From positions 248,001 through 312,000 of the forward strand of contig NW_019029021.1 of assembly GCF_002105155.1 (NCBI RefSeq): 64,000 nucleotides of DNA, given 5' to 3'. The translations under genes and the position numbers were made by a program. The DNA comes from Lobosporangium transversale (lineage: Eukaryota > Mortierellomycota > Mortierellomycetes > Mortierellales > Mortierellaceae). Shown one piece after another: positions 12,028-23,641 of the stretch (position 1 is its first letter; each line of letters starts with the position of its first letter). The notes beneath the pieces are model-generated. The model worked only from the letters and a program-made list of their open reading frames with translations. It was not told where the DNA came from and made no database searches.

Positions 12028-12670
12028 GGATTGCTTTTTTTTATGCTGCGCTTTTTTTCTTTTTCTTTTCTTTCTTTCCCTTCTTTTCGATGTATCGGAA
12101 TCAAAAGTGTTTGTAAAAGGAAGCTTGTCCTTATTTCATCCTTCCCAAAATAACTTTTTCGACCACATGGTTTTCGGTTACACATGTACAAAAGAACGCA
12201 AAGAAAAAGAACGTGGAAAAGTACACAGAATGAATCGGTTTTGCTGTGTACATCTCATCGCTTTTAAAAAACCAGCTCACTTTTTAAAGCCAAATACATT
12301 TGCCACCGCTTTTCTCCACATCCGAGATAATACAAACCTACATTTATATATATACATTACCGTTTTTTTTTTTTTTTTTTTTCCTCTCTTGGTTCCATTT
12401 GCTTACAAATCAATCTTCTTTCCTCGCTTTCCTAGTTGGGGTAAAATTGCCGAACACAAGATGCATGTATGCGCTCGGGCATTGGAGAAGGGCAACATCA
12501 CGACCATTCCTTTTGTTCTTGTAAATTACGCAGAGTTTTATGAGTATGGAGGCAAGATCGAAGTTCAACCCTCTACTATGATTAAATATGCAGCATACGT
12601 AGATGGTGTCGAACGACAGACAACAGGAAACAGTGCAGAGCTCGAGGGTCTCGTGACAGGTCTTCTCTGA
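11818..12670 (+). CDS. Thioredoxin-fold protein without the CxxC active site
   Basis: Two exons, 11818-11930 and 12436-12670, encode 115 residues. The intron has a GTAAGT donor, T and A tracts and a CCTAG acceptor. The order of elements is that of a small thioredoxin: an N-terminal strand/helix (SIIVECRSQEQLEQII), a central strand KVVVLYYSY, a turn, a long helix (HKMHVCARALEKG), the cis-proline-like segment TTIPFVLVNYAEF, and a last strand and helix ending EGLVTGLL. Where thioredoxins have WCGPCK this protein has AMPWGK, so both redox cysteines are missing. It should therefore not act as a dithiol oxidoreductase; a binding or scaffold role is inference. Thioredoxin-like fold assignment is from pattern only. 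Confidence 0.55.
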
Positions 12671-13724
12671 TTTAAAAAAAAAAAAGTGAAATAAAAAAAA
12701 AGGCAGTTGCAGGATGCGACCACTCAAGAGCAAAACATTACTACTATATCATATTTATTATCAACTGTTATCCTACCCGATTCAGTGAACATGTCTTTTC
12801 AAGTCTTTTGAACACTAGAACATTATTTTTTCTTTTTATTCTACTATCTTTACAACAACCATCCACATCTATATTATATACAAATAATCTTAACGATGAA
12901 GACAAAAAGGGTTTCTTTTTCTTTTTTTGTCAAAGTAAGCCTCGATCTATCCTCGATATACCAGTTTATTCTTCTATCTTCACTGCCACAATAAACAAAA
13001 GAGTCGCAGATGGATTAAATTAGAAAAAAGTTTTCTTGATGTTATATTAAATTCATGGGCTCATTCATGGGCAAAAAAAAAAAAAAATCTTCGATTTGCT
13101 TTTTTTTTTTTATTTTTAATATAATCTGTTTGGGAATGAATTTTCAACGCGTGTTTGTTGTCATCAATTAAATAAATAAATTAGTAATGGTATAATACTG
13201 AACAGAGAAGCACATACGCGTGTAATAAATGGTGTGTAGATTATCTCAGCCCCGATAGTTACAGCCCTGCGCATTTTTCTGTAACCTGATCTGGAATTGG
13301 TTGGGTAAGAGGGAAAAAATAAGATGGAGAGTGATCTTGCTGACAATGATCAGTGCATGCATGCACGTTTTTATTAAACTCTTTGTATCTCTCTTTTTCA
13401 GCTGCGCAAATTAAGCTTGGGCCATGTGTCATGCATATTGTCCATTACAGAAGAATTTGCGGTGTGGAATGCCAGACAAGCAAACTATTTCGAATGATTT
13501 TGGACCAAGCATACTCATGAGGTGGCTTGGAATCAGCAAAAGCCTATCTCTAAAAAAAAAAAGATCGCTTCTTTATCCATCCCACCTTTGCCTCCTGTTT
13601 TCTGGTTTTGCCTCAATCCTTTATTGCCCTTACCTTGTTTTGTTTTCTGATCAACTAGCTCACTGACTCACCATATTATTAGGACACACTCTCATTTGAC
13701 GATTACAACACTTAACCAAGAAAC
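12671..13724. other. Intergenic spacer
   Basis: AT-rich, with A tracts after the previous stop, an A/T tract cluster at about 13073-13120 and no supported gene. Open frames present are short and lack splice context. Confidence 0.5.
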
Positions 13725-14611
13725 ATGCAAGAAAATGGCCAGGATACTGTACCTCCTTGGCAACAGCAACAGCAACAGCAACAGCAGCAGCAGCAGCAAG
13801 CGTTTATGGGAAAATACACCGACACGTTTTTAATAGTCGAAATGAATTCCTTTAGCCTCTCGATCTTCAAAGTTACCGCAGCCTTCACACTACTCCAGTT
13901 CATCCTGTTTTACGGTACATGGTTCTTGTTTCCGGAGCTTTCAAAGTACCGCAACAGGCTCGCTTGGGGCTTGTATTGCTCAGTAATATTTCTGGTCCTT
14001 TCCCTATCGGAACCGGTCAATGTGAGGACGACTGTCTTTCATAGGTTGGGCCTAGGTCTAGCCGATGTCGAAGCAGCCACTGTATTTTCTACATGGACTC
14101 CAAAGTTCTATGCGTGGGTCCAAAAGCTGTCTAATCTTCCTCCAGGACTTGAGCTCAGATCTGGATTCGAACCATTGTTACTTGCAAGAGGCCAGGAGTA
14201 TGATCGGAGAAGCCTTCGACCTTGTAGGCAATACCCTGCAGTGGTTTACCTCATTGCCTGTCTTTTCGTTAGCACCATTGGAACCAAATCTAGGCAGGGG
14301 TAGCCGGTTTATCTTGGGCATTATCCACTTTGCCTTGTTCTGCATTGAAGATATGATTATTAGAGAATATATTTGTTCCAGGAGACGTAGGGGCTATTAA
14401 TGAGCTGGTTTTATCGCGTTCTTTATATCGCACCCGCATATCAGCGGGCAGCTGTCAATGCTCCTTCTATATCAACTGAATTTATTATCACCATGGAAGG
14501 TCAGTGCCACGATACCCAACGAAGATTGGAAGATACCCAAGGACAAATTCCAGAACGCAAAAATTTCTGTGCATTTGGAAAAGCAGGATTTCTTTCGCTC
14601 TCTCACCCCCC

Positions 14612-14656
<45 letters not shown>

Positions 14657-14883
14657 TAGGCTGGATCATCAGTTTAGCTGGAGGTATCATATCAAGACCG
14701 CGAACCATTTTCCGGTTCCTGTTGACGTTCATCATGATCAGTAACTTTTACAAGCTCTGCATTTGCCAGGAAAGGCTTTTTAATTACACAATACACTGGT
14801 ATTTGGCGACTGCATATGGGCTGATCTTGTTGCATGACTTTTGGTCCCCAATGTTTTCCCAAGGAAGGGCGCGACGTGCATAA
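13725..14883 (+). CDS. Poly-Q-fronted multi-pass membrane protein, possibly wax-synthase-like
   Basis: ATG at 13725 starts a frame with a poly-glutamine run (residues about 13-25, CAA/CAG repeats) followed by hydrophobic helices (TLLQFILFYGTWFLF and LAWGLYCSVIFLVLSL). The frame continues with GLGLADVEAATVFSTWTPKF to about 14200. A plausible intron from GTATGA (about 14199) to GGGGTAG (about 14304) joins it in phase to RFILGIIHFALFCIEDMII. Further on, another frame contains SATIPNEDWKIPKDKF and, after T/A tracts at 14612-14650, hydrophobic segments ending LILLHDFWSPMF and a stop at 14883. The order of helices and the D-W-x-P block vaguely recall fungal wax-synthase/acyltransferase proteins. 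The middle joins (about 14370-14460 and the T/A tract) were not resolved, so it could be partly frameshifted. Confidence 0.4.
13759..13800 (+). repeat. CAA/CAG microsatellite encoding poly-Q
   Basis: CAGCAACAG units followed by pure CAG units give 13 consecutive glutamines in the frame from 13725. Such repeats change length readily. Confidence 0.9.
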
Positions 14884-16188
14884 GGACGATAACAAGAACA
14901 AGAGCAAACATGAGAGTGAGGCAGCCACTACCTCCCAAACAACATCAGCAGAGAAACATGGAAAAACCCAGCTTACCAGCTGTTGATTCCATTCTTGTAG
15001 GGAAGCCGTTACGACTCCGTTTCAAGAATAAACAGATAGAGCAAAAACCATCAATGGATTTCTTTTCGCGTACCTTACATCGCAAGGTTTTAGCAGAATA
15101 AAGTCGCCTGCACTGTGTGTAGAACGAGACACTGATGAAAAAGGGGCAATTGGGGATTTATCATGCACATGTATATATTTTAGAAACTAAGAATGCTTGT
15201 GCCATTGTTGACATTGACCAAGAGAGGTTGCACAAAATCCCTTCTCTCTCCTATCCTTGGTTTTTTGTCTGTTCCCTGTTACCCTTCCCTGTTCCCCTAC
15301 TCCCTGTTACCCCTGCTCTGCACGACAAAAACCAGAACACAACATGGTGACATGCTTTAAGACTTTTTTTATTTTTATTTTCCTTTGCTTTGCATAATGG
15401 AAAGTATAAAGCAAGTTTCACCTCACGTAATGTCCATGGTATGTCTGTTCCTGACAAAGCTTGGCTCATATTGTGTTTCGTATGCTATCATATGCATTTA
15501 GCACTAAGGCTCATGCACTGTATGTACAAATATATACACCTAAAGTCCATGGATGTATTGCATTGCATTGATAACGGTAAAGAAAAGGCAGGTCCTGTTA
15601 TTTTTTTATTAGTTCTGTTGCCCATGGACCACTCCACCTCCCCAACTCTTGAAAAACACGTTTTTTCAAGGTTTTCGTCATTGTCTGTGACTTTTTTTTT
15701 TTTTTTTTTTTTTTTTAATCAGAAGTATACGTTTCCATGTTTGATTAAAAAAAAAGAGCCTAGATGAACAGAACAGTAAAGATGCTAATTGCGGAAAATG
15801 ACAGGAACAAACCTTGCATTTCCAATAAACTGAACAGATTTTTTTTATTCTTTATGCTTTATTCTTCAACTGGGTTGTGTAACGCAAAGGAAGGAAGGAA
15901 GGAAGGAAGGAAGAAAGGGCGTCTCTGTGTTTTGTGCGCTTGTGTCTATTGTTTTGTGAACATCCTGACACTATTCATTGTCTGTTAACGATAATGTTAC
16001 CTGTTCCAAAAACAGGTTGTGGAGGAAATGATGTTATATATATACTGATTATGATGCTTGGAGCAAGGAAAAAAAAAAAAAAAAGGGATCAGGGCAAAAT
16101 AATAGGAAATATTATCGTTGTTGAGTGTGTGTGTGAGGAAGAGAAAGAGAGAGAAAGGACGATTAATGCATGACACGGGTGACCATGC

Positions 16189-16221
<33 letters not shown>

Positions 16222-16647
16222 CCTGCCCGTCATTTGGAAGGTGCAAGGACACGGATACGAAAATGAACATGAGCACAAATATGCAAGCAGATGCATGGTT
16301 GAGTTGATTGATGAGGAGAGCAAACGGTTGATGTGTGAGAATAAGGAGTGGGGGCAATGGCAAGGCAGGGAGTAGTGGTCTATGGTTCACGTCGTGCTTT
16401 TGACTTTTTCCTGCACTGGATAGAGTACAAATGTCCCTCCTCTGTTTCTGCCTTTTTCTCTTTTTTCTCTTTCTTCTTTTCAGTTCGCTCCTGCAACTAA
16501 TCACTTCCAATCCGAAACAAATAATACACCCATCGACTCTATCACACCCTCACCCTGCTCCTCATCCCATTCTGAATTAGTTTTGGCCTAGCACCATTCT
16601 TCAATTGTACCATCCTCATCCATCGCATTCATAAAAAAAAAGAAGCA
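14884..16647. other. Intergenic spacer with simple repeats
   Basis: A frame from 14841 to 15101 has low-complexity basic sequence that may belong to the end of the preceding gene or be noise. Beyond it no gene is supported. Simple-sequence features: CCCTGTTAC-like repeats at about 15280-15310, an AAGG repeat at about 15890-15913, T tracts at about 15691-15716 and 16190-16219. A pyrimidine-rich leader precedes the ATG at 16648. Confidence 0.5.
15889..15917 (+). repeat. AAGG tetranucleotide repeat
   Basis: About seven tandem AAGG units, the last ones imperfect. Located in a gene-free spacer. Confidence 0.85.
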
Positions 16648-17118
16648 ATGTCTCCACAACCCACAGTCCTTGTCCTCGGTGGCGTCGGTTTCATCGGCCG
16701 TAATTTTGTTGCTTATCTGGTTGAGAACAACCTGGCATCTGAGATCAGGGTCATTGACAAAGTCCTCCCCCAAACTGCTTACCTTAACAAGCGGATTCAA
16801 GCTGCGTTCGAAAAGGTCGAATTCATGCAGGGAAACCTCTCCAACGCAGGTAAAAAAAAAAAAAAAAAGCTCCTTGACGTATAAGGATGGGGAGAAGAAT
16901 AAGAGAAATAATTTAAACGCGTTCTATTTGTTGTGTTTTGTTTGGTATCTCCTATTGCGATTGCTGTTGATGAAGATGAACTATACACTAATGATATTTA
17001 TATTCATCGTTACTATACTAGCCTCTATTGAAAAGTGCTTTACTCGTCCAGATGGTTCTTCATTCGACTATGTGATCAACCTTGCAGCAGAGACCAAGTT
17101 CTCACAGCCTAATGAGGT

Positions 17119-17152
<34 letters not shown>

Positions 17153-19477
17153 TTTACCGACAGATATTTCAAGAACAAAAGACCAAGGGACCCACAGAAA
17201 AAGAAAGGAAGTGAGAGAAAATGAACTCAGTCTACTTTACTTCGGCACGATTTCAAACAACGTGGCATTGCCAAGGTCTTAGAAAGGGTACCGGAGTGTG
17301 AGAAAAAAAATTAGTCCGCATGCCCTTATTTCGAGCCCAGGAGCTAAAAAGAGATGGTTGTGTCACATCAATGTTCGTTTTCTAGTATTCGAAGGGAGAA
17401 GAAAGGGCTCTTTTGGGGGAGAGGAGGCGAGAAAAGATAGGAAGGGGCAAAGTACCTTTTTTTTTTTTTTTTTTTGTTCTCAATGATATATCACTAGAAG
17501 GCATTCCACTATACAATTGGACGGGAGGTTTGAACCATATTGTCGGATCGTAAAGCTTGCCAATTCAACTCCCCTTCCTATTTTTTTATTATTATTATTG
17601 TTATTATTATTACTGTTATTACGATTATGGTTATGATTATGATTATTATCTGTGAAGTAACTGTCATATTCAATAGCGAATGTCGCATAGCTTCTACTTT
17701 GATATCCTCCCCTTGAATAGACCATTCTCTTTATTCAGCTGGAGTAAAATGGGTTTTTTTCTTTTTTTCTTTTTTTTTTCTCCGCATGGAGGCAATTTTG
17801 TACTACACAAAACTTTAACAACGTTCTAAAGTTACGCAAGACATGAGCATGTAAAAAAAAGATACTTTGGCCAATGACGTACTGAAATGAGACTAATTGG
17901 AACTACTCCTAGATTTATGAGGACCGCATTTACAGACTGTCGATCAATTGTGCCAAGGAAGCTGTCAAGCGAGGAGCAAAGATTTTTGTCCAGATGTCGA
18001 CAGGTGACATCTACGAGAGCAGTGGTGTAAGTGACGTATTGTTAGGATTTGTGCATTTTTAATTATTTTTGCTCTTTTTTCTTTTCCTCCTCTCCTCATG
18101 TCTTTGCTAATCACAATGTTTTTTTTTTTATTTATTTTTTTTAGGCTGCTAGCAAAGAGGATTCAAAGACAAAACCATGGAATACGATTGCGGAGTATAA
18201 ATTAAAGGTCGACAAAGAGCTCCAGAGCATGGAGGGGTAAGTCTTCTTACTAGTGAACAAGAACCAAAGTTTGGCAGCTTAGCAATCAAAAAAAGTTTCT
18301 GTGTGTTTGTGTGTGTATAATTTCGTTCATCCATCTGTTTAAATTTTAAAAAATTATGCTTGAGGAGGAGAGTTGGACATGAGCCAAGTCAGTTATCAGT
18401 TCTTGCGGATCGGGCCCAAAGACATTGGAAAATTCCACGTGTGACACGCCACTGAACCTTTTTCTTATTAATTTTTTTTTTATTTCTTCCCTTCTAGACT
18501 TAACCTCATCATTCTGCGCCCAGCAGTCGTATACGGAATTGGCGCCATGGGTGGACTCAGTAAGTGAGATGCACTCGATCTCAGATTCAGGATCAACAGC
18601 CGACCAATCAAAGTCGAACTGGTGTAGGAAAAAAAAAAAATTTAAAACATTACATCTAATGACTTTAATTTTTACCCATAGCTCCTCGCTTAATTTGTGG
18701 TCGCGTATACCAACATGAGAAAAAGAAGATGGAGTTCTTGTGGACAAAGGACCTGCGCATCAATACAGTTCATGTTGAGGATGTTTCACGGGCGATCTGG
18801 CACACCGCCAACTGGTATATTAGCAACAACCAGACTGGATCTGTCATCTTTAATCTTGCAGACGAGAACGATACCGGTACATTTTTTTTTTTTTTTTTGT
18901 ATATTATATATATTTATATCTTTACAAATGACATGTACGAAATGCCAGGACTAAAAGCAGCTTTGTTTATTCCTTTGTTTGTTTATTCGACACTTTTGCA
19001 GACCAGGAGGCTGTTAACACACACATCCGTGCCATCTTTGGTATTGAGACAGGATTTCAGGGCAAGCTTGTTTCCCAATTTGCCACAGTAAGTTTGATAG
19101 GCTTTGCGTAAGCAAATCTTGTCATAAGAACTGATTTCTCGCCATCAATGGAATTGAGAATATTTGCCAAAACCATTAACCTTTTTTTTTTTTTTTTTTT
19201 TTTTTAATAGTTAAACATGAGAGATGTAACGGAAGAAATCAATGAGGTTCACCTGACACCTTGGTCCGATATCTTGAAGGAACACAATATTAAGACATCA
19301 CCATTAACTCCATACCTTGACCAAGAATTGCTCTGCAATAATGCGTTGTCCCTAGACGGATCCAAAATCTGCACAACAACCGGCTTCACGTACGAACATC
19401 CAAAATTGACAACAGAGAGCCTGCAAGAGATCATTACAGATTTCCAGGAGCTGGGTATCTGGCCTCGCGACGATTGA
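16648..19477 (+). CDS. NAD-dependent epimerase/dehydratase (extended SDR-like)
   Basis: Eight exons: 16648-16849, 17022-17116, 17913-18026, 18145-18236, 18498-18559, 18682-18876, 19002-19087, 19211-19477. All phases close to 370 residues. The N-terminal glycine motif VLGGVGFIGRN (residues about 8-18) is the NAD(P)-binding loop. Further Rossmann landmarks follow: VIDKV after strand 2, INLAAETKF (NxAA motif), VQMSTGDIY and the ILRPAVVYG motif after the helix. These are standard for extended short-chain dehydrogenases acting on nucleotide sugars or similar substrates. The Y-x3-K pair is not in its usual place (see findings). The substrate cannot be told from sequence. The protein lacks a signal peptide and is probably cytosolic. 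Confidence 0.8.
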
Positions 19478-19684
19478 TAGTATATAATATATATAGATGC
19501 AATTGAAAACATTCACGCGTTTATTCCCTGATAAAAAAAAAACTTTTTTTCCCGAAAATTTTGTTATTCCAAATCTTTCAAAAGTCCAGAACGATAGAGC
19601 GGGTAATAATAATAAATATATAAAAAAAAGACTTTAAAGTCAGTGTATTTACATAGTATACGCCTTTTAACCAATTGATTGATG

Positions 19685-19717
<33 letters not shown>

Positions 19718-19834
19718 ATTATAGACAAGAGATAGGGTATTCAGTAGTCATGTGTAGCCATAAAAGAGGGACAACAAAAGTAAAAAAAAGTTCGGAGAGA
19801 ACTCCTACAGGCTCACAAGGATGAACAAGTTGAT

Positions 19835-20340
19835 CTAATGTCTTCCAAAGTGTCCCTTCCATCGTTCGCTCTCTACTTTTTCATCCCATTCCTGGATTCT
19901 TTCTTCCATTCCCTTGACGTCATGAGATACACATTCATCATTGGTTGCTATGAAAGAGAGTCCTGATATACGAGAGAGGTTACAGACAGTGACGGAGATC
20001 GAATACAGGTTGGGCAGTAGGGGCGAAGCATCTTCTACTCCACAAATTACAAGATCATCTTTAATACCAATACGAATGTCTGTCACCAAAAAAATACGCG
20101 TTTAAACATTGGTTTTTTTTAAGCATCGTCGTCGCGTTATGTTTTTCTGGTGCTGTATCATTGATCTTACCAGAATAGATATAATATATAAATATTAGAG
20201 AATGCTCTGCTAACTATGCTTCTATAGAGTGGGGGCCGTGCAAATGTGGGAAATGTTCAGATCACGGGCGACAGTCTTTAGATGATGCTTAAATAAGGAA
20301 ACGAAATTCCCGGGGATTGCAAGGTGTCCCAAATCCATGC
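19835..20340 (-). CDS. Unrecognised small protein, at least two exons
   Basis: The last exon (from about 20080 down to 19835) follows a GACAG acceptor and encodes DIRIGIKDDLVICGVEDASP and a helical, acidic tail ending KGHFGRH. A donor GTAAGA at about 20172 marks the previous intron. An upstream block (about 20336-20220) can encode a start and GHLAIPGNFVSLFKHHLKTV, which looks protein-like, but the join between the blocks was not closed. No family is recognised. The gene would be divergent from the peptidase gene at 20477, with a T tract at about 20352-20380 between them. Confidence 0.4.
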
Positions 20341-20349
20341 ATTCCGTGT

Positions 20350-20384
<35 letters not shown>

Positions 20385-20476
20385 TACCCTAGCTTGCACA
20401 AATATCTATTTCTAACACTTTTCTCTTTCCCACGCGTTCGTTCCTCTCATTTGACACACCAAAAACAAAATCAATC

Positions 20477-20618
20477 ATGTCTTCTGAGAAACCTGCATTT
20501 GCATCCTCATCGCATGCACCATCAGTCTCAAGTCCTGGGTGTCTCGATATCTTTCGAGCTATCTTTAACAATAGCAGCAACGATAACACTGCCGACGTAC
20601 GACGATACACTATTAATC

Positions 20619-20653
<35 letters not shown>

Positions 20654-21216
20654 TACGCGAAACCAAGCTGAAAACGAATATATTTGTATATAAATAATCT
20701 AGGAAAAGACGACGTCAGAGTTCCCTAGAGACTCCGCAAGCGACGATGACGCCTCAACGCCATTGATACCGACGTATGAGGGCCTTGAAGCACAGATGAG
20801 GGATCTTCTTGTCGATCAGGATAATAACTCCGAACTTTTAGAACTTTGCAAGGGTAATGAATTTGCCAAAACCGTGTTCCATGCTATTGAAAAGGTTTCA
20901 AAGGAACTACGAGAGATTAGCTTGAAGGTAAGCTCGGATTCTTGGAATATAATTAGTTTATTAAAATAAAAAAAAAATAAAAAAAAAAAAAAAAAGTGAA
21001 TACTAATGTTAATTGGGTGTTAGATCCACGAGGAGCCAGAGTTAGCCTTTAAAGAGTATAAAGCTCATGCGCTTTTGACCGATTATTTGGAAAAGAAAGG
21101 ATTTAAGGTGGAACGAAAAGCTTTTGGTCTAGATACTGCCTTTGTCGCTCGCGCTGGAAAGTCTGACAAGGTCACCATCGGTTTTTGCTCTGAAGTATGT
21201 TGTTCAATGCTCACAC

Positions 21217-21247
<31 letters not shown>

Positions 21248-22481
21248 TAAATGGTTCCAGGCGTGACGTGTTTTTGTGGATTTATACTCCATGTGTTCCT
21301 GATTAATAATGTTTGCTTATTTCAGTATGATGCATTGCCTGGGATTGGCCATGGCTGCGGTCATAATTTAATTGCAATCGCTGGCGTGGCCGCTGCCATC
21401 GGTGTCAAAGCCGCAATTAAGAAATTTGGCCTCCATGCTCAGGTCAAGCTCTTTGGCACGCCTGCAGAGGAGACAACTGGTAAAGCTACCTGAAGAGGTG
21501 GTCAAAGCTATAATACAGGGATTTATCCTTGTAACTATAGTTATCCTAAAGCTCATTGATTTTTTTCTTCTTCTTCTCACTATTAGGAGGAAAGATTGTA
21601 ATGTTGGAGAGGGGCGCATTTAAAAATGTTGATGTTTGTATGATGCTTCATGGAGCCAACGCAGATTTAAGCTACCCAGCCTTTTTAGCTCTGGATACAG
21701 CTGAAGTAGAGTTCTTCGGAAAGGCCTCTCACGCGTCAGCCACGCCATGGGAAGGAGTGAATGCACTGGATGCTGCAATCATGACGTACACCAGTATTGG
21801 ACTGATGCGCCAACAGCTGCATCCCACGCAGCGTGTTCATGGAATCATCAAAGATGGTGGTAAGGCAGCCAACATTATCCCAGACTATACGTTATCTCAA
21901 TACACTGTGCGTGCGCTCAAGTACTCAGAATTGATGGTGTTGAAGAAGAGAGTTGAAGCTATCTTCAACGCTGCAGCCAGGTCAACAGGATGCACTGTTT
22001 CCATCAAATGGGGAGTCCCATATAAAGGTATTATTATTATTGGAAAGAGAAGGTGGCTTATTGTCTCATGATATGTGTACGCGACAAATACTTACTTTTA
22101 TACAAAAACCACTTGAACATAGATATCTTGACAAACTCTGTTCTGACTCAAAAGTTTGAGCACTACATGAAAGCGCAGGGCGCGAAATATCTACCAAAGG
22201 AGGAGCAATTGAGGAAAGTGGGTGGATCGACCGACATGGGTAATTTGACGTATGCACTTCCAGGAATACATCCAGTGTTCAACATTTTAAATTTGGAAAG
22301 CAAGGATGTGAACGTAGCACTACATACCAGGGCGTTTGCAGAGGCCGCAATGCAACCTATAGCTCATACTGCAACCCTTCGCGCCGCAAAATGTTTGGCC
22401 ATGACAGGCGTTGAGTGTATTTTAGATCGCAAACTATTGCAGAAAGTCAAGAAGGAATTTGAGGAGAACAAGGAGAAGTAG
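20477..22481 (+). CDS. M20 family peptidase/amidohydrolase, PM20D2-like
   Basis: Six exons: 20477-20596, 20703-20927, 21024-21194, 21326-21479, 21587-22027, 22123-22481, closing to 489 residues. Motifs of the M20D branch: YDALPGIGHGCGHN (residues about 173-186, metal-binding C/H), GTPAEET (about 216-222, catalytic and metal glutamates), LHGAN, and a dimerisation-type middle with FFGKASHASATPW. The closing segment has a conserved HTRAFAEAA histidine, a late metal ligand. In animals PM20D2 cleaves beta-alanyl-lysine-type dipeptides; the fungal substrate is unknown. The N-terminus is S-rich and disordered-looking, with no signal peptide. Confident family call. Confidence 0.88.
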
Positions 22482-23641
22482 AAAAATGAATATATAGTCA
22501 ATATAAACGATCTATGAGCAGCTAAAAAAGATTACTTTTTACATTTCTTGCTCGTTGAATTTTATGTTTGTCCGCCGCTTTTTGCCAAGTTTGATGTTTT
22601 TTTTTTTTTTTTTTTTTTTTTTTTTCGTGATGCTCGGATCATCAGATTGAAGACCAAAGTAGACAAAAAAAAAAAAAAAAAAAAAATGGATTCAAGTGAG
22701 AGCATAAAAAAAAAAAAAAAAAAAAAAAGATTGAGCATCGGATATACGCACCACATGCCTTTAAAGAGAAATGAAAAAAGTAACTGTAGTTACGAGGAGA
22801 AAAAAAAAAAAGGCGGTGCTGTCGTAAGAAGTATAACGTCCGCGAGCACTGCCGCACGGAAGCGTAGGAATCGACGCGTCTCGCTTGATCCTAGGAGTAA
22901 CATAAAGCATTCATGTATACGTTGTACACGTTAATTTTTCTTTTCACAAAACAAACAGAACCAAGAATGGGGTGAGGAATAAGAGAGCTTTAGCATCAAT
23001 TAAAAAATAAATAAAAAAATAAAAAAAAAAAGGTTATCGGAGAGATGCGATTTGCCATTGACAAAGTCGATGCAGACCATTAGTTGTGGATACGTTGCAT
23101 GATATTGTCATGGCTCACAGGGTAACTTTGGCCCAGATTATGACGAGAGCGCTTGTCTTGTGTCCAAGGCACGAGAGGGTAAAAAAAAAAAAAGCAGGGA
23201 CAACATAGTCAATTGCTTTTTTTGGCAATTGAACCCATGCACGAACGCAGAGCGTTCATTGCACAAAGAAACACGAACGGGTGTAGGGAGAGCAAATAAA
23301 AATTTGTAGATGTAATTGATAATGTATTTTTAACAGATGAATGTTATACATGTCGAAAGAAATTCTTTTTTATTTTGCACAGCCCATCAAATAGGAAACA
23401 AAAGTATTTATTTATTTATTCTCAGTTATTATCAATATTCGGTTATTAGCACTTTGACAAATGGGGTCAAGCGCGTTGTCTTAACATTAAGGTTTTTCTA
23501 CCTGTTTACAAACATTCGCGCATTTAGTTGGGTTTATCCTTTTTTTTTTTTTTTTTTTTTTTTTGTATAGACATCCATTATATATATTAATATATGCATT
23601 TTCACATTCGGATTCTGATCCGCAGCTTAAATCTACGTCAG
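22482..23641. other. Intergenic spacer with many homopolymers
   Basis: Between the peptidase gene and the F-box gene, which converge. Contains alternating T and A tracts (about 22597-22625, 22664-22685, 22708-22727) and a T tract at about 23540-23564. No gene is supported. Confidence 0.6.

Noticed and set aside
14163-14173. GGTTCGAATCC on the minus strand, a B-box-like tRNA signal
   Set aside because: The flanking bases do not form a T stem, no matching acceptor stem or A box was found at the right distance, and the stretch lies inside coding sequence (SGFEPLLLA).
22548-22934. Plus-strand K/F-rich frame in the 22.5-23.6 kb spacer
   Set aside because: Made of homopolymer translations; no conserved motif.
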